NCBI GenBank assembly: GCA_028335825.1
Contig: JAIOKI010000010.1
Location: 372,001-436,000 of the forward strand
From: Nosema muscidifuracis
Taxonomy: Eukaryota > Microsporidia > Nosematidae
Reading direction: 5' to 3'
Length of the DNA: 64,000 bases
Position 1 is the stretch's first letter, and each line of letters starts with the position of its first letter. Below, in pieces: positions 20,681 to 29,620 of the stretch. The notes below the pieces were generated by a model. The model searched no databases and had not been told where the DNA came from. It saw only the letters and a program-made list of their open reading frames with translations. Made by a program: the position numbers and the translations under genes.

Positions 20681-21240
20681 TCAAAGAAGAAGTTACGAAA
20701 TAACTCACTTTAAAAGACAATCTTTAAAAAACATGTTAAAATTAGATTTGACACAGATATTAAAATATAGCATTTCGGACTTGACATTATTGTTATATAT
20801 AAGAAAGATAAAAGATTTAAAAGTAGAAATGGTAATTAATTCTAATGATAATTGACATCAAATCGAGATAGAAAAAGCTAAAAAATATGATCTATTGAAA
20901 AAAAGAACTTTTAAAAATGCTTAAATATAAAACGGTAATTGTATTTTATGTAATAACCTGTGATTGTGTATTTTCAAAATTTTATGATACCGAAAAAGAA
21001 GAATAAAGATAATTGTAGAAATTGAAACAAATATTCAGTCTACTGTCTGAGAAAGACCCTGGAAAGTATTTTGTTTGTAATAGAAATGGAAGATATTGAT
21101 AGATCAGTAGAATAATTTACAAAGAAGGACTACCTTTAGTTGTATTAAATGACTTCATAGTTTTATTATATATTTAACGTATAAATTTTTTTATAAGAAC
21201 GAGAATATATTTTTATTATGAAAGTTATATTAAAACTTTT
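20681..21240 (+). pseudogene. Decayed gene remnant(s), one with a signal-peptide-like start
   Basis: Less AT-rich than its surroundings. At 20917 a frame opens with MLKYKTVIVFYVITCDCVFS, which looks like a secretory signal, and the same frame still reads as protein-like (DPGKYFVCNRNGRY, IIYKEGLPLVVLNDF) up to 21177, interrupted by several stop codons. A further short frame at about 20732-20854 lies upstream. No family recognised; reads as a dead gene for a small secreted protein. Confidence 0.35.
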
Positions 21241-21249
21241 ATATGTATA

Positions 21250-21545
21250 AATACATGAATTTATAAATTAATTTATTTATTAATAATACTATAACAATAA
21301 TAATGAATGATAATTTATAAATTAATTTATTTATTAATAATACTATAACAATAATCATGAATGATAATTTATAAATTAATTTATTTATTAATAATACTAT
21401 AACAATAATCATGGAATGATAAAATACAAATTAATTTATTTACTAATTATACTATAACAATAATCATGGAATGATAAAATACAAATTAATTTATTTACTA
21501 ATAATACTATAACAATAATCATGAAATGATAAAATATATTTATCA
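21250..21545. repeat. 54-55-bp tandem array running into the 3' end of a gene
   Basis: Five copies with the core actataacaataatcatgaa start near 21288, 21342, 21396, 21451 and 21506. The last copy encodes the final 18 residues and the stop of the minus-strand gene 21491-21970. Confidence 0.9.
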
Positions 21546-21970
21546 TCCATAACTTTATTTTTAGGTATCTCTAACTCAAATTTACCACAATAGTCACATA
21601 AAACATTTTCAAAATTAAAAAAATATTTACAAATCTCAACCAAATCTAAAGATCTTTGTTTAAATAAAAATTCATTTAACTCAATATTACCTGAATCTAT
21701 AGAAATAAATCCATAAATTTTATGTTTAATTAATTTAATATTTCCTATAATATATTCTATATAATCAAGATTTGATATTTCTTGTACATTTATATGTTTA
21801 TAAATATTTTCATTTCTTATTACATTTTTCAAACGAGTGAAGCTATCATTAACTTTAATTAAATTATTTTTAAAATGTTCTTTATATTTATATCTAGACT
21901 TAAATTCAGTAAGAGCTTTAATAAAGAAAAGAATATGTGATTGTATAAGTTTTTTTCTTGTAATTTTCAT
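21491..21970 (-). CDS. Unknown protein with possible zinc-binding tail
   Basis: 159 aa, no family recognised. Mostly helical and basic in the first half (many Lys, Tyr, Phe); the C-terminal quarter has LCDYCGKFE and FHDYCYS, a CX2C...HX2C arrangement that could hold one zinc. CCC (plus GGG 21973-21975) two bases before the ATG supports the start. It is head-to-head with SEC62, 52 bp between starts. Its last 18 codons, including the HX2C, coincide with one unit of the tandem array, so the tail may be a recent product of repeat growth or the array may derive from it. Confidence 0.6.
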   Translation of the reverse strand: MKITRKKLIQSHILFFIKALTEFKSRYKYKEHFKNNLIKVNDSFTRLKNVIRNENIYKHINVQEISNLDYIEYIIGNIKLIKHKIYGFISIDSGNIELNEFLFKQRSLDLVEICKYFFNFENVLCDYCGKFELEIPKNKVMDDKYILSFHDYCYSIISK

Positions 21971-22022
21971 AAGGGTCTATAAATATATTTTTAAAAAAAA
22001 TATTCTTGTTTGACCCCTCAAT

Positions 22023-22619
22023 ATGGAATCTGTATTTAAAAAGTATGAAAATCATCTCAGAAAAGTTCATACAACAGAAAAAATATTAAAATCAGTTAAA
22101 CGTGTAAATGTCTTTCAGGGTGCTGATTTGTATATGATATTAAAAGATCTTAATATTTCTAAAGATCAGATAAATGAAATAATTAAGTACATGTTGTTGA
22201 ATAATATAATTTTCAAAGTCGAGATCGATAAAAATAATAAAAAAAATTGCGACGTCTTGCTCGATTACAGGTTTTCAGAAAAAGATTTTTTTATTTGGAG
22301 TGAAGAAAAATCTTCACATTTAAATTTGATTATTTGTCTTGGAGTTATACTTGTAGGACTCTGTCTTGTTCTTTTCCAGATGTGGCCTTCTAATATGAAA
22401 TTCCTGGCTTCTTATGTATCATATCTTTGTGCTGGTTTTATAATATTCTTATTAGTATTGGGTGTTATTAGACTTATATTATTCTGTGTTACATATTTTA
22501 CTCATTCACCTGGTATATGGTTATTCCCTAATTTATTTGCTGATTGTGGATTTGTAGATAGTTTTATTCCAGTTTGGTGTTATCACGGAGAAGATGTTAA
22601 AAAACAAAAAAGTGAATAA
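22023..22619 (+). CDS. SEC62: SEC62 ER translocon subunit
   Basis: 198 aa membrane protein of the post-translational protein-import channel with Sec61 and Sec63. Cytosolic N-domain (1-98), two membrane segments (about 101-120 and 133-155), then the highly characteristic GIWLFPNLFADCGFVDSFIP motif near residue 166 and a short charged tail. The protein is shorter than yeast Sec62 (283 aa). CCCC at 22014-22017 precedes the ATG. Confidence 0.92.
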   Translation: MESVFKKYENHLRKVHTTEKILKSVKRVNVFQGADLYMILKDLNISKDQINEIIKYMLLNNIIFKVEIDKNNKKNCDVLLDYRFSEKDFFIWSEEKSSHLNLIICLGVILVGLCLVLFQMWPSNMKFLASYVSYLCAGFIIFLLVLGVIRLILFCVTYFTHSPGIWLFPNLFADCGFVDSFIPVWCYHGEDVKKQKSE

Positions 22620-23004
22620 AATTTATTAAAACATAAATATTGGGTTTTTATAATATTTTGAGTATATTGTTAAATAATTTTTAATTAAATTATTTTTGAT
22701 TAAATATTAAATTTCTTGATAAAAAACTTAAATTATTGTTAATTTAACTTACAATTTTATAATTATTTTCCAACAATTAATTAAGTTTTTAGATAAGTTA
22801 TTTTTAATATTAATACATATATGATTTTTAAATAAGTGATTCTAGTTATTAAGTTATTTTTACTATTTATAAATATGATTATAATTAATATGCAATTTTT
22901 TACAAATTTAATATGTAAATATTAAAAATAACTTATTTAATAATAACTCATTAATTATAAATTAAAAATATTAATTTTATAAAATATTAGAAATTAACCC
23001 AATA
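22620..23004. other. Spacer, nothing recognised
   Basis: AT-rich with loose taagttatttttaatatt repetition. Holds the CCC (22998-23000) of the following gene. No gene is seen. Confidence 0.5.
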
Positions 23005-24219
23005 ATGTCAGAAGTTTCTCTTGATACTGATATTAAACCACGAATTAGAATCGAAATGTCAACAGAATTTGATGAATATATAAATTACGAAAATAAAGCT
23101 CAACCTATTAAATTACAAACTTATAGGCTGGAAATTATTATAACTTTTATTCTTAGATTACTCGGAGTAATATCTCTTATATCATACTTGGTTGTACTTT
23201 GTAATATTGATTTTAATAGAGTAATTAAAAATGATAATATTGAGAATGTTTGTATTGAAGATACAAATAAAAATGTATTCCAATCAATAGATGCTAGAGA
23301 ATACAAAGATATAAAATATCATGGAAAAGAGAATCTTTTAAAAATACTCGTAGCTCAAATGACAAAAATGATCGATCTTACAGAAAAAGATAAAAATCTT
23401 CAGGAAAAAATTAGTGCTACACAGCGAAATTTTTTATTATACGGACCACCTGGTACAGGAAAAACTCATTTTGTGAAAAAATTGGCATATGAGCTTAACA
23501 AGAATTTAATCATAAAATACAGAAAAAATGAATTTAATGAGACTAAAGATATTTATAATGAAGATGGATATGTCAGAGTGTATTGTATAACGCCTAGTAT
23601 GATTACCGATAAATGGTACGGTGAGACTGAAAAAAAAGTATACAGATTGTTTAGTGAAGCAAGAGATGATTCGGAATGGAAAGCGACGATTATATTTTTA
23701 GATGAAGTTGATTCATATTTTAGTGAAAGAAGTAATGAAATACAAGAATATTATCTATCATTAAAAGCTGAATTCCTAAATTTGATGAGTGGGATTAACG
23801 AAAATTTAACGAAAAATGTTTTCATAATTGGTGCAACGAATTTAAGAAATAATCTTGATACAGCTTTTGCAAGAAGATTTTCTGAACATTTTCAATTTGG
23901 TCTACCTAATTTTAATGAAATCAAGGATATTATAATGGCTTGTACTAAAAAATGGTACAAAGAGAAAGATTATGAAATTTTAATAGATGGAATATGTACA
24001 ATAGCATTAGAAAGATTTCTTAGTCAGTCTAATATAATAGAATTGATTAACAATGTATTATTTAAGTATACAATTGATTGTAAAAAATTATATAGTTATT
24101 TAAAAGATGCTATAGAATGTAATCTAAATACATTTGATAAAGAATCTGATGAAGAATTTCCTCAAGGATTGGAAGTATATTTATATACTGATCCTATAAA
24201 TAAAATTACGAAAGAATGA
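23005..24219 (+). CDS. Membrane-anchored AAA ATPase, Msp1/ATAD1-like
   Basis: 404 aa. One transmembrane segment (about 43-66) then a linker and one AAA domain: Walker A GPPGTGKT (147-154), pore loop KWYGETEKKV (203-212), Walker B IIFLDEVDS (229-237), sensor-1 GATN and arginine finger DTAFARRF. The N-terminal anchor, the WYGE pore loop and LKAEF favour Msp1, which extracts mislocalised tail-anchored proteins from the outer organelle membrane; here the membrane could be that of the mitosome or the ER. A katanin/spastin-type meiotic-clade ATPase is the alternative. Start has CCC four bases upstream. Confidence 0.75.
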   Translation: MSEVSLDTDIKPRIRIEMSTEFDEYINYENKAQPIKLQTYRLEIIITFILRLLGVISLISYLVVLCNIDFNRVIKNDNIENVCIEDTNKNVFQSIDAREYKDIKYHGKENLLKILVAQMTKMIDLTEKDKNLQEKISATQRNFLLYGPPGTGKTHFVKKLAYELNKNLIIKYRKNEFNETKDIYNEDGYVRVYCITPSMITDKWYGETEKKVYRLFSEARDDSEWKATIIFLDEVDSYFSERSNEIQEYYLSLKAEFLNLMSGINENLTKNVFIIGATNLRNNLDTAFARRFSEHFQFGLPNFNEIKDIIMACTKKWYKEKDYEILIDGICTIALERFLSQSNIIELINNVLFKYTIDCKKLYSYLKDAIECNLNTFDKESDEEFPQGLEVYLYTDPINKITKE

Positions 24220-24283
24220 AATAAATTGTATAATTTAATTTTCAAAATAATTTTATGTATTGAATGTCTTGGATTAATTCCAA

Positions 24284-24357
24284 GCTCTGGTAGCTCAGCC
24301 GGTTAGAGCGTCGTGCTAATAACGCGAAGGCCCTGGGTTCGAATCCCAGTCGGAGCA
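24284..24357 (+). tRNA. tRNA-Ile (anticodon AAT)
   Basis: 74 nt, no intron. Acceptor GCTCTGG/TCGGAGC, discriminator A; D arm with AGCTCAGCCGGTTAGAGC; anticodon stem TCGTG/CGCGA with loop CTAATAA, anticodon AAT (A34 expected to become inosine); T arm CTGGG-TTCGAAT-CCCAG. Its 3' end is four bases from the stop codon of the convergent GPI12 gene. Confidence 0.96.
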
Positions 24358-24361
24358 TTTT

Positions 24362-25015
24362 TTATAAATATGAATTATAAGAAGTATAACTAGAGAACAT
24401 CAAGTAAATATATCTAAACCATAACAATTGACTTTTGTGATACCACATCATTTTTACTGCTTCAAAATATTTCTTAAATCCTAACGAATATTCAATTTCT
24501 TCACTACTGTAATTACAAATATATTTTTGAATCAGGCTTAGACTTTTAAGATACATTGTCTTAACAGGTATTTCTTTAGAAAATACTTTTACAGCTTCAT
24601 AACACGAAATATGATTTTTATGTCCTGATACACCATAATGATCAAAAGTAATTAAAGTAGTAGATGGGTTTTGAAGATAATGTAGAAATAATATATCAAT
24701 AATTTTTTGTTTATCCCACTCATCATTATCAAAAAAACTATACATAGAAAGTTTAATATTGTAATCTTTGCATAACCTACTAAGCTCATTTTCCCTATAA
24801 TAATCAAATTTGAAAAGTGTATCTCCTTTTGATAAACAAATGATTTGTATCTCTTTTTTTAAATTTAACAATGTAGGAGAGAAAAACATTGATTCATCAT
24901 CTGGATGAGCAATTAAAAGAGTGTAATTACCAGTATTTTTTATAGGTTTACTTATTAATCTTTTATAGTTGCGTATAAACAAAAATATAAACGAAGAGAA
25001 AATAAAATATTTCAT
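24362..25015 (-). CDS. GPI12: GPI12/PIG-L N-acetylglucosaminyl-PI de-N-acetylase
   Basis: 217 aa. Second step of GPI-anchor synthesis at the ER, removing acetate from GlcNAc-PI. N-terminal membrane anchor (3-15), then the metal-binding AHPDDE (36-41), LSKGD (61-65), REN-EL helix, and the second metal motif SGHKNH (130-135). All motifs of the PIG-L family are there. The ATG is directly preceded by CCC (plus GGG 25016-25018). Convergent with tRNA-Ile. Confidence 0.93.
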   Translation of the reverse strand: MKYFIFSSFIFLFIRNYKRLISKPIKNTGNYTLLIAHPDDESMFFSPTLLNLKKEIQIICLSKGDTLFKFDYYRENELSRLCKDYNIKLSMYSFFDNDEWDKQKIIDILFLHYLQNPSTTLITFDHYGVSGHKNHISCYEAVKVFSKEIPVKTMYLKSLSLIQKYICNYSSEEIEYSLGFKKYFEAVKMMWYHKSQLLWFRYIYLMFSSYTSYNSYL

Positions 25016-26346
25016 GGGTAAAATCCTAAAGATGTATTAAGATTTTTAATATATGAAAGAAAAAAAATTGATCTAAAAATATATCTCGAATATTTAGAAT
25101 ATTTTTGCAGTCTTTCAGATAAAATAGTTTGAATTAATTCTTTGATTTATTTAATTGACCTTTATTCTTCATATATTCCTCAGATGAAAAACCTTTTATA
25201 TTTATCCATGATAAAACTTTTCAGGTTCATTTCAAGCATATATTAAATATAAGCCACAACTCAATTATTTATACAAATCCCACCCACTTCAAATGTATAA
25301 TTTTTATTTGTATTTATCAAGTAATTCTCTAGCATGTTATTTGAATTATTTTAAATTCGTTTATTTTTTATGATTATTTGAATGTTTAGAAAGCTTCAAA
25401 TGAAATATTCTAAAATTACATTAAAACTAAATTAACCTGATAATTTTTTATCAATTCTTTACGACTAATTTTTTAATTAAAATCTGTTATAAACATTTAT
25501 TATATGCTATAAATGTAATATTTTTTAGTAGCTTCTTAATCATTAATGTAGAATCAAAGGTTTAGAAAAATTAACTAATTGATTCATCCATATTTATAAA
25601 AAATTTGAAATCTAACATTTATTTTTCAATTCCTAATAATAAAATACATTCTTATTTTGATAACATAAAAACTTTAGTATAAATAAAACTTATACTATCA
25701 GTCTTTCAATAAATAAGATACATATTCTTATTTAATAGTTTTAGTTTAAAATTAATGTTAGATTACTTATTCTAAAATATTATGACGTCTTTAAATTGAC
25801 TTTTATAAAAATAATTAAATTGAATGAGCATATATTTTATTTTGATAGCAAGCTTATATTTGAAATACATAAATTAAAATAATTAATCGAAAATGATTTT
25901 TAATTAGAAATTAAAAAACTATTAATTTATCTTCAAAGCATAATTAAAAAAACATTTTAATATTATCTATTCTAAAATACATTCAATGTCTTATCAATAT
26001 TATAGAATATTAGTTAATCTCTTATGAAATAATTTATAATCTCTAATAAAATAATTTTTAATCTCTTATAAATTTATTTTTAATCTCTTATAAATTTATT
26101 TTTAACCTCTTATGAATTAATTTATAATCTCTAATAAAGTAATTTATAATCTCTTATGAAATAATTTTTAATAATTATCAATATTATAGAATATTTGTTT
26201 TAATTATTAAATTTAATTTAAATATATTAAAAAAAATAAATATCGATATTATAAATTTTATGTAAAATCTATACTAATAAATATTGAATCTTAATAATTT
26301 AAGTTAATTAAATAATTAATTTAAAAATAGACTTTTCTAATACCCC
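25016..26346. other. 1.3-kb spacer, possible gene scraps and weak repeats
   Basis: No intact gene. On the minus strand about 25130-25330 short protein-like pieces occur (one ending GFSSEEYMKNKGQLNKSKN near 25140-25190) with no continuous frame. Repeats of aatctcttatgaaataattttta lie at 26030-26170. The rest is featureless AT-rich DNA. Confidence 0.45.
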
Positions 26347-27774
26347 ATGATAGGCATATCAATTCAATTATATTTGATGATTATATATTGTACGAAATAT
26401 ACTGAATATGATGAGAAATTTCATGATGATTTCGTTAATCAGTTTGAAGAATCCTCTATTTACAAGGCATTTGAAAAAGTTCAAAAAATGTCTGATAAAG
26501 ATTTTAAATTAGTCATGTTAAGGCTATGCGATTCTTCAGGCAGAAAACCTAATGAAGTATTGCTTAACGAAACCATTGAGTTTAAAAAAATAATTACAAA
26601 TATTTATTTTGGTGAAAATAGCAAATTAAGTAAAAAATTTATTTTAAGAACTTATTTTGGAGATTATGATGTATCAAAAAAAACGTGTTATTATTCTGCT
26701 CATCTTAAATTCATAATTAATTTTGTTAACATGTGGGTAGAATTTTATATGAATGAAGATTATTGGATAACCCGTTACAAGATTACTGACGATAATTTTT
26801 ATAAGATATTTTATCTTGAAGGTAAATTTAATAGAAAGAAAGATTTTCTCTTGCTTGAGTTTAGATTTGAACCTATGACATGGCTAGATAAATATGCTAA
26901 ATTAATTTTATACGAATATTTTATGTATTTGATAAATTATACGAGGTGTGTTAACCTTTTTTCTAAGAAGTTTAATAATATAGAAAATACAACAGATAAA
27001 TTTCCTGAAGTGAAATTTTTTAAAAAATCTTATCTAGAAGATGTTACTGAATTAAATTCTCTAAGTAAAGAAGTAACAATTAAATTTGATGTATCTTACT
27101 CAAAATCTCTTGTATTTGAAGATCCAACTGATTTTATTAATGAAAAATTGAGATTTGGAAATAAAAATATAGTAGCTCAAACTTCTTGTATTAATTATGG
27201 AAAGTATCCTGATAACAGTTTAATTGAAAAATTAATTGAAGATAAGACAGTTTTAATTACTAAGTCATTAGAAGAGTTGGAGTTTTATTTACAAATTTTT
27301 CAATATTACGCTGAGATTAATGAAAAACCTATTTTTATAAAATTATCTAAGAATGATAATCAGTGGATAATTAAAATTATAAGTATATCTTATATTCCTT
27401 ATAGAGATTTACTACTTAAATTTAAAATGAAATGTGATAAGACTAATAAATTTGCTAAAAAAGATCAAAAGAAAATATTTATTGGAGTATTTGATAATAA
27501 TATCTTTAATGTAGAAACATATAATGGAATAAAACCTAAATATCTTTTACCAGAAAAATATTATATGTTACCTTGTTTAGAGTTAAGCTGTGGACATATT
27601 ATAGGAACTGAAGATCTTATTAAAAGATATTATTTATTTGACGAAATTAAAATTCAAAGAAATAAAAAAACAGAAATATGTCCTATATGTTATCAATCAG
27701 CGACTGTAGAATCTTACTTGGAGAATTATTCTAAATTTAATTTACAACCCTTCATTAAACAACCAGATTTATAA
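26347..27774 (+). CDS. Secreted/exported unknown protein with RING-like C-terminus
   Basis: 475 aa, no overall family. Residues 1-15 (MIGISIQLYLMIIYC) look like a short signal peptide. The body is Phe/Tyr/Lys-rich, predicted mixed alpha/beta. Near the end ELSCGHIIGTEDLIKRYY...EICPICYQ gives C-G-H followed about 30 residues later by CPIC, the second half of a RING or U-box-like fold; the first CX2C pair is not evident. CCCC directly adjoins the ATG (26343-26346). A secreted protein with a partial RING would be a candidate host-directed ubiquitin factor (inference). Confidence 0.6.
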   Translation: MIGISIQLYLMIIYCTKYTEYDEKFHDDFVNQFEESSIYKAFEKVQKMSDKDFKLVMLRLCDSSGRKPNEVLLNETIEFKKIITNIYFGENSKLSKKFILRTYFGDYDVSKKTCYYSAHLKFIINFVNMWVEFYMNEDYWITRYKITDDNFYKIFYLEGKFNRKKDFLLLEFRFEPMTWLDKYAKLILYEYFMYLINYTRCVNLFSKKFNNIENTTDKFPEVKFFKKSYLEDVTELNSLSKEVTIKFDVSYSKSLVFEDPTDFINEKLRFGNKNIVAQTSCINYGKYPDNSLIEKLIEDKTVLITKSLEELEFYLQIFQYYAEINEKPIFIKLSKNDNQWIIKIISISYIPYRDLLLKFKMKCDKTNKFAKKDQKKIFIGVFDNNIFNVETYNGIKPKYLLPEKYYMLPCLELSCGHIIGTEDLIKRYYLFDEIKIQRNKKTEICPICYQSATVESYLENYSKFNLQPFIKQPDL

Positions 27775-27979
27775 TTAAATTTATTTTTCTGTTACCATAA
27801 AATGATCTATTAAATATTTATCTCATAAAAATTATATATTTATATTAAAAAATTGTATATTTAATATCATAAAAATGATCTATTAAATATTTCCGTTATA
27901 ATAAATATATCTAAAAAACTGTATATTTAATATCATAAAAACTGCATATTTTATATTAAAAAAATAATCCAGTAAATAT

Positions 27980-28402
27980 TTAATTTGTTTTAAGTTTCTG
28001 TAATGTCTTATAAACCAATTCATAAAATATAAGCCCACCAATAGAAATGTATAAAAAAGCCCAAAAATAGCTATAAAAAATCATAAACTTAATAATCATA
28101 GAAACAGCCAATATATCAAACAATAAAGAAGGAATACCTTTTCCTGATAAAGAGGTACCAGGATCAATCAACTCTTCGATATTATTCTCTCTTTTTATAA
28201 CTGGTTTACTTATTTTAAATACACTTATTATAGATATTAATTCTGGTATACTTGTAAGTATAAATTTAATCTTGTCAAATCTATTATTAAAATAGAATAA
28301 AATGATTATAAGTATGTTGTATAAAATGCTACTTGCTAAGAGTGTTTTCTTAATATGATGATTAGAGTTGTAGATGGCTTTGTTTAAATCACTTCCTCGC
28401 AT
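27980..28402 (-). CDS. SND2/TMEM208-like ER membrane protein
   Basis: 140 aa with three or four hydrophobic segments. The order matches Snd2/TMEM208, an SRP-independent ER targeting factor: N-terminal NSNHHIKK, a hairpin of two membrane segments, a polar loop ending DPGTSLSGKGIPSLLFDI, then another hairpin and a short basic tail. The GxG-FDI part is the most family-like. CCCC (plus 28404-28407) just before the ATG. Lies near SEC62, hinting at nothing more than shared function. Confidence 0.6.
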   Translation of the reverse strand: MRGSDLNKAIYNSNHHIKKTLLASSILYNILIIILFYFNNRFDKIKFILTSIPELISIISVFKISKPVIKRENNIEELIDPGTSLSGKGIPSLLFDILAVSMIIKFMIFYSYFWAFLYISIGGLIFYELVYKTLQKLKTN

Positions 28403-28975
28403 TGGGGATAAATATTTTTCAGCATAAAAAGTATTAACAAATGAAAGAATATAATAAAGTTAAAAATGAAATGTAATAGGAAGCAATTTTTATATAATTT
28501 TGAAAAGATCTTATTATAAAATAATAAGTAGACTGTGATAATCAATCTATTATTTAATTTAAAGGAATATAAAATTTTAAAGAATATTCAGAGACAAAAC
28601 TTATATTTGAAAATTACATATATAAAATCATCAATAATATAAAAAAATATAAATAAGACTTGTTATCTAATTAACATATTAAAATGAAGATTTTACATTA
28701 TGTAAAGACTTAGAATAAAATAATTACAAACTTCAATAACCAATATAGAAATGAGAAAGATTCAGACAGCAGAGTCGAATAATAAAATAGAGATTTTTTA
28801 AATGAATCCACAAAGATTTACTGTATACGAAAAGAATAAAAAAGAGATTCTAATCTAAGAAGAACCAACTAAGCAATCTAAAGAGCTGAAGCTCATCTGT
28901 CTATAAAGAAATATAACCAAATTCAATATTCTTTAAATTATAATATATTTATAAAATTAAGACTTTAATTTTATG
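28403..28975. other. Spacer with possible decayed coding sequence
   Basis: About 28740-28910 is less AT-rich and on the plus strand reads as interrupted protein-like sequence (NESTKIYCIRKE, RAEAHLSIKKYNQ). No start signal and no continuous frame. No repeat. Confidence 0.35.
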
Positions 28976-29245
28976 TTAACATCCTCCCACTTGTGAAGCA
29001 ACCACTTCAAGTTCATCTCCTTCTTCCATATTACGCATATCTGGAGTTTCGTCAAGTCCAAGAACTTTACCATTGAAAATTAATCTAAGCTCATCAGGAT
29101 TTTTATTAACATTATCAGCAAATGTCTTTAATATTTTTCTAAATGAAATATTCTTTTTTACTTTAAATTCCAATGTTGATCCATCTTGGTCTTGTATTTT
29201 CAAAGTTATTTTTTCTTGTTCTTTTTTATTAGTATCGTTATCCAT
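28976..29245 (-). CDS. SMT3: SUMO (Smt3) ubiquitin-like modifier
   Basis: 89 aa. Polar N-tail (1-12), then a ubiquitin-like fold with SUMO hallmarks: ITLKIQDQDGSTLEFKVKK, FRKILKTFADN, LRLIFNGKVL and the EEGDELEVVASQVGG end. The diglycine is followed by a single Cys, so maturation by a Ulp1-type protease would remove only one residue. CCC (plus GGG 29248-29250) two bases before the ATG. It is divergent from NPL4, whose Cdc48 complex acts on ubiquitin- and SUMO-modified proteins. Confidence 0.93.
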   Translation of the reverse strand: MDNDTNKKEQEKITLKIQDQDGSTLEFKVKKNISFRKILKTFADNVNKNPDELRLIFNGKVLGLDETPDMRNMEEGDELEVVASQVGGC

Positions 29246-29620
29246 AAGGGCTTATATAAAGAATATTCTAAATTTTAAGAATTAACTATATTTATATTCT
29301 TTAGTATATTTATGTTATTTAAATACTTTAGTATATTTATGTTATACTTATATTCTTTGTTATATCTTTAGTATACTTATATTCTTTAGTATATTCATTT
29401 CTTTTAAAGTATACTTCTATTATTTAAATATTATAATCATATCTTTTATTATACAATATATCCTTTAGTATACAATTATATCCTTTGTTATACACTTAAA
29501 TCCCTTGTTATAAAATATATCCTTTATTACATTCATGTCAGTATATTTATATCTTTGTTTAATAAATCTTTTAACCCGTTATAAAAAATTAAAGCCCCAA
29601 CAACAAAAATTCAAAACAAA
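29246..29620. repeat. Divergent spacer with atatcctttagtata repeats
   Basis: Degenerate 18-28-bp copies of tatttatgttatactttagt and tatcctttagtatacaattata fill 29285-29540. CCCC about 24 bases before the NPL4 ATG. No gene. Confidence 0.7.
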
